Assembly: GCA_021300155.1 (NCBI GenBank)
Contig: JAJTID010000144.1
Span: 1 to 32,624, forward strand
From: Pirellula sp.
GTDB lineage: Bacteria; Planctomycetota; Planctomycetia; Pirellulales; Pirellulaceae
Reading direction: 5' to 3'
DNA length: 32,624 bases
Of this stretch, positions 1-7,004 are shown piece by piece. The translations under genes were made by a program, and so were the position numbers. Positions within the stretch are counted from its first letter, which is position 1. Each line of letters begins with the position of its first letter. A model generated the notes under the pieces. That model did not search any database. It was not told the DNA's origin and saw nothing but the letters and a program-made list of their open reading frames with translations.

Positions 1-1
1 C

Positions 2-847
2 CACAAGGATTCAACTATCATCAAGATTCGCATGAAGGCTCCTTTCTTCAAGATTGCCGGTGGGAAGTCGGTGACAGCCATCGAGGTGAATGGTCAAGAA
101 CGCGTTGGCGTTGAAGATCTCACGATCCGCTATGCGGCCGTTGATTTCGAACCCATGGATAAAAATGATTTTCATGCCCCTTGGGAAAACAGTTCCTTTC
201 ATGCCGATGAAGTCCGCGACGATCAACTGTTTGTCCATTCACTCATCTTTGCTAACTCCCGCAATTGCTGGGTCGACAATTGTAATCTGCTTTGGGCTGG
301 AGCCCATCCGCTGGGCATGTCGAATTGTCAGCATATGACCATGCGGGACAACTTTGTCGATCGCGCTTACGTCAAAAAGGGTGGGATGCATGGAGGTTAC
401 TACGGTGTTTGGGGAACGAGCTACAGCTTGTTCTACAATGAAACGGTGCGACGGATCCGACACTTTGCGATGATGTCGCCTGGATGCAAGTACAACGTAG
501 TCTACCAGTGCGATTTCGAAGTGGATGTCAATTATCACGACGCGGATGATGGGCAAAACCTAGTAGAAAAGTCGCGAGTCGCCACCCCAGTGTGGCACAG
601 TTGGGATGCATTATCCGGAGGCTCGCCAGAAAAGCATCGCCCACCCGGGCCGCGAAATTTCCTATTCGACAATTTGGTCATCTCCAAAGGGGTAAAGGGC
701 TACAGTCGACGAGGTCCGGTTAGTGACACCGGCAAGATCTATCAAGTTATGACAGAATTTGGGCAGCCAACTGTCTCCGTCATGGAAAACGAACCGCCTC
801 CGAAAGGAAATACACTGTATGCCATCACGAGGGGACTACAGAATTGA
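2..847 (+). CDS. Right-handed beta-helix (pectate-lyase-like) protein, 5' end outside window
   Basis: The reading frame is open from base 2 and ends at TGA 845-847, so only the C-terminal roughly 280 residues are present. An internal ATG lies at 32, but the open frame upstream of it argues the true start is outside the window. The visible part has irregular Asn/Asp/His-rich rungs such as NSRNCWVDNCNLLW and SNCQHMTMRDNFVDRAY. Short hydrophobic strands alternate with turns, the usual look of right-handed parallel beta-helix proteins of the pectate-lyase-like superfamily. Proteins of this fold are usually secreted and act on or bind polysaccharides. No catalytic residues can be assigned from this fragment. 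The fold is an inference from pattern; the substrate is unknown. Confidence 0.6.
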   Translation, partial: HKDSTIIKIRMKAPFFKIAGGKSVTAIEVNGQERVGVEDLTIRYAAVDFEPMDKNDFHAPWENSSFHADEVRDDQLFVHSLIFANSRNCWVDNCNLLWAGAHPLGMSNCQHMTMRDNFVDRAYVKKGGMHGGYYGVWGTSYSLFYNETVRRIRHFAMMSPGCKYNVVYQCDFEVDVNYHDADDGQNLVEKSRVATPVWHSWDALSGGSPEKHRPPGPRNFLFDNLVISKGVKGYSRRGPVSDTGKIYQVMTEFGQPTVSVMENEPPPKGNTLYAITRGLQN

Positions 848-1406
848 ACTTGCCCAACCGAGGAACAGTTGCTCCTATGCGCGAACGCCGATTGATTCGA
901 CACATGGCAATGGAACAGGCCAAATTGCTTGCCAACTCTCGCTGTCGAGCGCGACGGCAGACAAAAAGCGACCTGCCCTCGTCTTTCCGTGCAGCCACTC
1001 GATACGTTGACTCCAAGGTTCAATTAATTGGATGGTACGAGTGCTATCTTCGAAGCAAGAAGTACTCCAATCGAAAACCAATCTGGTTTTTCTTGACAAA
1101 TCCACCACCATGTCCGAAACATTCGGAAGACAGTAAATGAACAAACTCACCTGCGCGCTGCTGGTTTCGGCTATCGTCCCACGTTGTCGAGCAACGTGAT
1201 AACGATGTGGCTCGCTTCGCCCATTCCAATTCGTTTTCATTGGACGGGACAAACCATTGTACGTATAGTCGTAGCAGGCTATGGTCGTGGAGCCTTGCTT
1301 GTGCATGAGGCTGCACAACCGGTTGATCGTGTCGAAACGTGCAGTCCTTGGGGAGCCACCGCGTTGCCCTCGAGCAGCGAATCATTGCCAGTTAAACAAA
1401 CTCACG
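848..1406. other. 559-bp intergenic stretch without a convincing gene; one imperfect hairpin
   Basis: No reading frame here looks like a protein. The overlapping minus-strand frames (875-1318 and 1044-1385) are rich in Arg, Cys, Ser and Trp with no hydrophobic pattern or recognisable motif. The stretch separates the convergent ends of the beta-helix gene and the ThuA gene. It contains an inverted repeat with arms CACGTTG (1180-1186) and CAACGTG (1192-1198). The stem can be extended imperfectly outward through ATCGT (1173-1177) and AACGAT (1201-1206). There is no T-run beside it. A decayed gene is possible but not shown. Confidence 0.4.
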
Positions 1407-2306
1407 TTATTTCTTCTTGGCCTTGGCTGGTTTCGGTTTGGGCTCGCGGGGCGTCTGCATGGCCAGGAGTTTGTCCTCATCGATTTCACATGGGGCAGCG
1501 TCTGTTGGGATTTCTTTTCCGGCTGTCCACAGAACACCGTTCAACATGAGGCGACGCATGCCGGGCAGCGACCACGCGGAGTGAGCATCCAAACCGGTGA
1601 AGGAAAAAGATTTGCCACCATCAGGTCTTTCGTATGCCCATGCAACAATATCGTTGTCTAAGCCTGCGCGACTTCCCGCGTATTCTTTCCCTGACCATAC
1701 CAACGGGGTGATCCTCGTCCTGTCCTCGACGAACTCAATTCCATTGAGCCATCCATCGTTGATCTTCCACGGCACAACACCATGCGTAATCGGGTGTTTG
1801 GGAAAATCCACGTGAGTGCTATCCCAATGCCCGCGACCTGATACGCGAGTTCGATAAACGCCGCCGAGCCATCGCTTTCCTTCCGTGACATGAGTCTCAG
1901 GAAAGTCGACCGCTTGATGAATCATGACGATGCCCACACCCTTGTCGGCTAACTTTTGTAGGTTGGCAACGCGCTCGGGCTTCGTCAGAAACGCTTGTTT
2001 GCCACCTCCATCGGTATAAAAAACAATCGAATGCGCTTTGTCAAAGACCTGTTCGTCCGAAGGCCATCCCTCCGACACTTGAATGACATTTACACCGGGC
2101 GTCTGGCGCAAGAGAGCTTCAAGACACTTGCATCCTGCGAGATAGTCATGATGCCCCATGTCGTCCACCTTGGCCGTCTCTCCGGCGACGAGGACGATGG
2201 TCCGTTCGCTCGGTGTGTCCGCCGCGTCGACTTTGTTCGCGACAGAATTTGTGATCTGAAATAACGATATAGCCAAAAGCCCAATCTTCCAGGTGGATAG
2301 TTTCAT
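1407..2306 (-). CDS. Secreted ThuA-like domain protein
   Basis: This is a 299-residue protein starting at ATG 2306-2304. A signal peptide is evident: a basic start (MKLSTWK), then a hydrophobic core (IGLLAISLF), with probable cleavage after the Ala near residue 28. The body matches the ThuA family, a class I glutamine-amidotransferase-like fold. It shows an early strand RTIVLVAGE, the segment GHHDYLAGCKCLEALL, the motif FYTDGGG, the segment GVGIVMIHQAVDF, and late KSFSFTGLDAHSAW followed by LMLNGVLW. The C-terminal tail is Lys/Pro-rich. ThuA-like proteins are abundant in planctomycetes and often accompany sugar-related oxidoreductases, but their reaction is mostly unestablished. The gene diverges from the cytochrome pair at 2932. 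A shared control region is possible. Confidence 0.85.
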   Translation of the reverse strand: MKLSTWKIGLLAISLFQITNSVANKVDAADTPSERTIVLVAGETAKVDDMGHHDYLAGCKCLEALLRQTPGVNVIQVSEGWPSDEQVFDKAHSIVFYTDGGGKQAFLTKPERVANLQKLADKGVGIVMIHQAVDFPETHVTEGKRWLGGVYRTRVSGRGHWDSTHVDFPKHPITHGVVPWKINDGWLNGIEFVEDRTRITPLVWSGKEYAGSRAGLDNDIVAWAYERPDGGKSFSFTGLDAHSAWSLPGMRRLMLNGVLWTAGKEIPTDAAPCEIDEDKLLAMQTPREPKPKPAKAKKK

Positions 2307-2931
2307 AAGATCTTTAGCGGAGCAAGAAGGTGGAGAGGTTTGTACGAAGTACGAAAGGAAGTCGATATTGTACTATCGGAAGATCGCGGGCACATCCATG
2401 GATGTTGCAATCAACCTCCGAATGGGTTTTACAATGCGTCTCATCGCGGTGCACCGCGATGAGACGCATGACACGATCGCCACTATCCCTATCTGTTTTT
2501 TCCCTTTCCCTTTTGCAAAGCCAAAAGCAAAGGGGGATGTAGGATTCCATCTGTACCCTGGGGGCAATCCTCCATGCAAACCCAAATTGGCCAAACGGGG
2601 ATTTACGAGGCTACGATGATCTCGCATTTCGTGACTATAGTTGAATTTTTTGGACCTAGATGTTTCAAAACAAAACGGGTGTGTAGCGGTCCCGGAAAAA
2701 GCGCTGACTTGAGAGGGAATGATAGTCTATTTTCCCGAGGAAATATCGGAATCTCGCGACTCCAATACTTATTTTTCCAGTGTATAAACATTCTAAAGGA
2801 AAACTGATGTAGACTTCTATTTGACAAGACCCTTATGAGACTTCCGACTTTTGGATGACACCTGCTGCCTCGGTTTTTATGGCGTGTTATCGACGCGTGC
2901 CCAGAAAAAAATCAAGACCATCAACATCTCG
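2307..2931. promoter_or_regulatory. Divergent intergenic region between the ThuA gene and the cytochrome operon
   Basis: About 625 bp separate two divergent starts. None of the short frames inside looks like a protein, and two of them are mirror images caused by a perfect palindrome at 2434-2469. A weaker inverted repeat pairs CCCTTTTGC (2508-2516) with GCAAAGGG (2527-2534). The right half (about 2640-2830) is A/T-rich, as expected for promoters, but I cannot assign -35/-10 boxes with confidence. An in-frame ATG at 2851 exists upstream of the cytochrome but lacks a signal peptide behind it. Confidence 0.5.
2434..2469. repeat. Perfect 36-bp palindrome (18-bp arms, no spacer)
   Basis: Bases 2434-2451 are the exact reverse complement of 2452-2469, with the axis between G2451 and C2452; the centre reads GGTGCACC. 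The match stops sharply on both sides (A2433 against G2470). It lies about 130 bp upstream of the ThuA start and about 460 bp upstream of the cytochrome start. A palindrome without loop is a poor intrinsic terminator, and no T-run follows. An operator for a dimeric regulator, or a cruciform or mobile-repeat origin, fits better. Function is unknown. Confidence 0.9.
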
Positions 2932-5349
2932 ATGAGAACCCTACATCTTCTGCTTTGTTTGATCCTTTGTTGCAGCAACGATTCGGTTTCGCGTGGCGAG
3001 GAACCGTTCGTTGCTGGCTTTGATCGATTTCATGTACCCGCATCGAATGACTCGATGGCGGGCAATCTCTTACTTGCAGAGTTGAATTGCACAGCATGCC
3101 ATTCCGCAGGAAAGGAATTGAAGCCCAAAGGAGGCCCGAACCTCCTGGGAGCGGGTAACCGTCTTCATCGAGAATGGATCGCAAACTATCTGCGTTCACC
3201 ATCCTCAGAGAAGAGCGGTGGTACGATGCCGCATATGCTTCATCAAGTTCCCGAGAGCGATCGCGAAAAGGCCATCCAAGCGTTAGTCGCTTTTCTTTCC
3301 ACCGAACCAGCTGAGGAACCCAAAATCGTGGCTTCAGGTGGTAGTCCTGTGGCGCATGAATTTTGGCTCAAAGGAGATACAAGTCGAGGACGAACGCTCT
3401 ATCATCAAATCGGCTGTATCGCTTGCCATGCTATCGATGAGAGCTTCCAAACTTCAAAGAAAATCCCGTCGGATCTAGAACGCAAAATTGCCAGTCTCGA
3501 TTTGGAAGCGGACGAGCTCGAAGAAATGGGTCTCGCGCTTCCCAAAGAAATACGCCCTATTCCGATGAGCCGGATTGAAGCGAAGTATACTTTGAGATCT
3601 CTATCGATGTACCTGATCGCGCCACATCTCGTGCGACCAGGCGGCAGAATGCCTAGCTTGGAACTGCAACCGCACGAAGCAGCCGATATTGCCTCCTATC
3701 TTATGCGCGAGTCCAAGGCTTCGCCGACGCAAGCGACAGAATCATCCGTTGAAGAGGATGCTCTCGTTCAACAAGGGGAAATGCTATTTGGGAAGCTAGC
3801 ATGTGCTAATTGCCATGCGAGTTCAGACACGAAACCAATACGCTCAAAGTCGCTAGACGAATTGGATGTTGATGCACCGCGTGGTTGTTTATCAGAAAAT
3901 CCTGCAGGTCCGATCTACGGTTTGTCCGAGAGGCAAAAGAAGGCGATTCACACAAGTATTACCGCCAGTCAATTGAAGAAACATTCACCGGAATCTTCTG
4001 TACAAAAGCTAGGAGATGATCTGACGTTCCTGATGATGCAATTGAATTGCTACGCCTGTCATGAACGGAATGGACGGGGGGGAGCCGGTCCCAGGCAATG
4101 GCCATTTTTCGAGAACACACAACAAATCGATATCGGCGATGAAGGACGAATGCCTCCATCGTTGGATCACGTAGGTCGCAAATTGCAGAGTAGCTGGCTG
4201 CAGAAAGTTCTCGAAGGAAAAGGGGATGTGCGACCTCATTTTCGCGTCCGCATGCCTGTTTTCCAAGAACATGCGAAATCATTAGCTACTTTCTTCGCAG
4301 ACGTCGATCAAGTGCCAGACACAAAGCCTTTAGACACAAAGGCATCGCAATCCAAACCCGAGAATACTGCTAAGGTGCTCGATCTGGAAGCGGGTCGAAG
4401 CGTCATGGATTCGGGATGTGTGCAATGCCATACCTTTCGATCGGAATCTTTGCCTGGCACCATCGGGATCGATATTGCAAATGTCGAAGATCGCATCCAT
4501 CGCGAATGGTTCGAAGCATTCCTTTTGAACCCGGTCAGTTTGAAGAAGAATACACGGATGCCTTCGTTCTTTCCGGATGGCAAATCTTCCGTACCACATG
4601 TGCTCGATGGTCATGTTCCAAGTCAATTGAAATCGCTTTGGGGTTATCTGAATTCAAAAGAGACACCGTTACCGAACAAGCTTGAGCAAAGCCGATCGCA
4701 GCTTTTCGAGTTGGTTCCGAAAGGAGCACCCATCGTTCTACGGACCTTTATGGAATCCCAATCTGCCGGAACCTTTGCGATCGCCGTTGGATTCCCAGGT
4801 CAACATCATTTTGCATTCGACGCGAAGAGTATGCGATTAGCCGAAGCATGGAAAGGGAAATTTCTAAATGCCCAAGGAACGTGGTTCGATCGGTTCGCGC
4901 CGCCCGCCATTCCACTCGGTACTGATCGAATATTGTTCCCCCGGTCCAGCTATTATGTACGTTCTAATGAAGATCTGTTTGTTCCGGTGGAATTATCACA
5001 GATGCAATTCAGGGGATATACGTTAGATGCTCATGATGTACCTGTGTTTCGATACACAGTGGAAAAAAATGTCATCGAAGATACGATCCAATCCAAGGCA
5101 ATAAATGGGCTCGTTAGAAAGATTAAGGTCGCGGAGGCTTTAACTAGTATCTCCAAGTCCGATGTCGTCTGGCTTTTGGTTTCGGATCAAGTGGTTCGAA
5201 TGGAGAAAGATATCGTTTGGACTTTATCGAATTTGAAAGTCAATCTTTCAGCAACGTCCGAGCGAAAGCTGATTCCACACGATGGCAGATCCGATTTGTT
5301 TATCATGCTTCCAACCAATGCAGCCGTGGAGGTCGGGTATCAATGGTAA
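2932..5349 (+). CDS. Secreted multi-heme cytochrome c-like protein (five CXXCH motifs)
   Basis: I place the start at ATG 2932, giving 805 residues, because it opens directly into a signal peptide (MRTLHLLLCLILCC, then SRGEE). The in-frame ATG at 2851 would put a 27-residue polar extension ahead of it. Five CXXCH heme-c motifs are visible: CTACH (53-57), CIACH (162-166), CANCH (291-295), CYACH (373-377) and CVQCH (496-500). Each sits in a cytochrome-c-like module with a downstream Met/Pro segment such as GGTMPHM, GGRMPSLEL or EGRMPPSLDH that could supply the distal ligand. Residues after about 570 are heme-free and beta-rich. This suits periplasmic electron transfer. The stop overlaps the start of the next gene (TAATG), implying translational coupling to the beta-propeller protein, its likely redox partner. 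Confidence 0.85.
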   Translation: MRTLHLLLCLILCCSNDSVSRGEEPFVAGFDRFHVPASNDSMAGNLLLAELNCTACHSAGKELKPKGGPNLLGAGNRLHREWIANYLRSPSSEKSGGTMPHMLHQVPESDREKAIQALVAFLSTEPAEEPKIVASGGSPVAHEFWLKGDTSRGRTLYHQIGCIACHAIDESFQTSKKIPSDLERKIASLDLEADELEEMGLALPKEIRPIPMSRIEAKYTLRSLSMYLIAPHLVRPGGRMPSLELQPHEAADIASYLMRESKASPTQATESSVEEDALVQQGEMLFGKLACANCHASSDTKPIRSKSLDELDVDAPRGCLSENPAGPIYGLSERQKKAIHTSITASQLKKHSPESSVQKLGDDLTFLMMQLNCYACHERNGRGGAGPRQWPFFENTQQIDIGDEGRMPPSLDHVGRKLQSSWLQKVLEGKGDVRPHFRVRMPVFQEHAKSLATFFADVDQVPDTKPLDTKASQSKPENTAKVLDLEAGRSVMDSGCVQCHTFRSESLPGTIGIDIANVEDRIHREWFEAFLLNPVSLKKNTRMPSFFPDGKSSVPHVLDGHVPSQLKSLWGYLNSKETPLPNKLEQSRSQLFELVPKGAPIVLRTFMESQSAGTFAIAVGFPGQHHFAFDAKSMRLAEAWKGKFLNAQGTWFDRFAPPAIPLGTDRILFPRSSYYVRSNEDLFVPVELSQMQFRGYTLDAHDVPVFRYTVEKNVIEDTIQSKAINGLVRKIKVAEALTSISKSDVVWLLVSDQVVRMEKDIVWTLSNLKVNLSATSERKLIPHDGRSDLFIMLPTNAAVEVGYQW

Positions 5350-6980
5350 TGAACGGAGATCAAGATAGAGTTCGAGTGAATCGAGCGTTGTTGCTGCGGT
5401 TTGGCCGTTCCGTCGTGTGGTTCTCGATGTGCAGGTTACTGGCCATTGGCATTTACTTCGCCAATGTTCACGCCGAAGAGATTGTCAAAGCGACGGAGGC
5501 TGATTTTTATCGATTGGTGACGATCAAGACTTCGCAAGCGAGCGACTCCCGTTCGAAGAATTGGAAGCCCGCCCCAGATTCACTTGTATTGGAAGTGAGC
5601 GGGATGGCAAAACTTCCGGATGGCCGGTTGGCTGTTGCGATTCGCAAAGGGGAGGTCTGGCTGCTTTCGAATGTTTACGAAGATCCCCCAAGCAACGTTG
5701 GTTATCATCGATTCGCATCGTCACTACACGAGCCACTGGGGCTTCTGTTTCACGAAGGTTCTTTGATAACTGTACAACGAACAGAGATGACACGTCTATT
5801 AGATAAAGACAAGGACGATGTTTGTGATGAATACGAGACGATGGCGACCGGATGGGGTGTGACCGGCAACTACCATGAGTACGCGTTTGGTCCGAAGGCA
5901 GACAGCGAGGGGAACCTTTGGTTAACACTCAATTTAGGTTTGGGGCTCAAGGCGGAACAAAAGTCCGCAGCTATTACCAACAAGACTCTTGGTTTCACCC
6001 AAGCGTTATGGCGAGGCTGGGGAATGATGGTCACACCAAACGGGCAACTCCAACCGATGTGCGCCGGGATGCGATCACCGTCTGGAATAGGTTGCAATCT
6101 CAGTGGAGATGTCTTTTACTCGGATCAGCAGGGAAACTGGGTTGCGACCAACAGTTTGCATCATCTTCGCAGCGGTGCCTTTTATCATCATCCTGAGAGT
6201 TTGGCTTCTGTAGATCAACAGGGTTCCACACTGAAACCGGTTGCGGAAGTCCCGGATGGCCTGCCTTTCCCTGAGGCGGTCAAGAAGCTTTCGATCTTGA
6301 AGCCACCGGCGGTTTGGTTGCCTTATAAAAAGGTTGGTCAGTCGGCTACGGATATCATAGCCGACGGGAGTGGAGGAAAGTTCGGGCCATTTGCCGGCCA
6401 ACTCTTTGTTGGCGAGTTTACTCAATCCTCGATCAATCGAGTTTTTCTGGAGAAGATTGATGGCGAGTATCAAGGAGCATGTTTCCCGTTTCGCGAAGGG
6501 TTTGCCTCTGCCGTGTTGCGATTGGAGCAAGGGACGGATGGAAGCGTCTTTGCGGGATTGTCCAATCGTGGTTGGAGCAGTTTAGGTCCTGCTTCGTACG
6601 GTTTGCAGAGACTCGTTTGGACAGGACGTATGCCGATGGAAATGAAGGAGATACGAGCGCAACCGGACGGCTTTGAGGTCGTCTTTACGCAACCTGTGAA
6701 TCGCGAATCAGCTTCTCAACTCCACTCGTATCGACTCAGCAGTCATACGTACCGATATCAATCCCAGTATGGCAGCGACGATATCTTAGAGAAGCAATTG
6801 GACGTTACCTCGGCAACTGTATCGGAGGATGGACTTCGCGTTCGGCTCATGGTCAGTCCATTGCGGGAACTCTTTGTTCACACGCTCAATGCAAGTGGCG
6901 TTCGCAGCATCGACGGCGAACCTCTACTGCACAACGAGGGCTATTACACTCTCAACCGAATACCCAATCAATCTCGCTAA
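5349..6980 (+). CDS. Secreted beta-propeller protein of the PVC 'membrane-bound dehydrogenase' type
   Basis: The ATG at 5349 shares its A with the upstream TAA stop (TAATG); an alternative ATG is at 5343. The protein has 543 residues and a long signal-type N-terminus with a hydrophobic stretch (LLAIGIYFANVHA) before EEIVKATE. The body resembles glucose/sorbosone-dehydrogenase-like propellers common in planctomycetes, often fused or paired with cytochrome c. Typical segments are SGMAKLPDGRLAVAIRKGEV, EPLGLLFHEGSLITVQR, DKDKDDVCDEYE (a Ca-binding-like acidic loop) and MCAGMRSPSGIG. The C-terminal 110 residues look like a beta-sandwich add-on. There is no CXXCH here, so the heme function sits in the coupled upstream protein. 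Cofactor and substrate are unknown. Confidence 0.75.
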   Translation: MNGDQDRVRVNRALLLRFGRSVVWFSMCRLLAIGIYFANVHAEEIVKATEADFYRLVTIKTSQASDSRSKNWKPAPDSLVLEVSGMAKLPDGRLAVAIRKGEVWLLSNVYEDPPSNVGYHRFASSLHEPLGLLFHEGSLITVQRTEMTRLLDKDKDDVCDEYETMATGWGVTGNYHEYAFGPKADSEGNLWLTLNLGLGLKAEQKSAAITNKTLGFTQALWRGWGMMVTPNGQLQPMCAGMRSPSGIGCNLSGDVFYSDQQGNWVATNSLHHLRSGAFYHHPESLASVDQQGSTLKPVAEVPDGLPFPEAVKKLSILKPPAVWLPYKKVGQSATDIIADGSGGKFGPFAGQLFVGEFTQSSINRVFLEKIDGEYQGACFPFREGFASAVLRLEQGTDGSVFAGLSNRGWSSLGPASYGLQRLVWTGRMPMEMKEIRAQPDGFEVVFTQPVNRESASQLHSYRLSSHTYRYQSQYGSDDILEKQLDVTSATVSEDGLRVRLMVSPLRELFVHTLNASGVRSIDGEPLLHNEGYYTLNRIPNQSR

Positions 6981-7004
6981 GCTTCGGATCAAAATACCAA
7001 TCGT

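Noticed and set aside
875-1385. Overlapping minus-strand frames of 147 and 113 codons
   Set aside because: Arg/Ser/Trp/Cys-rich, no motif, no hydrophobic periodicity. I treat the stretch as non-coding or decayed.
2434-2469. Palindrome as an intrinsic terminator
   Set aside because: No loop and no T-run on either strand, and it lies between divergent starts, not after a gene.
2851-2931. Upstream ATG of the cytochrome gene
   Set aside because: It would put 27 polar residues ahead of an evident signal peptide; ATG 2932 is preferred.
6075-6530. Minus-strand frame of 151 codons inside the propeller dehydrogenase gene
   Set aside because: It is antisense to a well-supported coding region and has no protein-like pattern.
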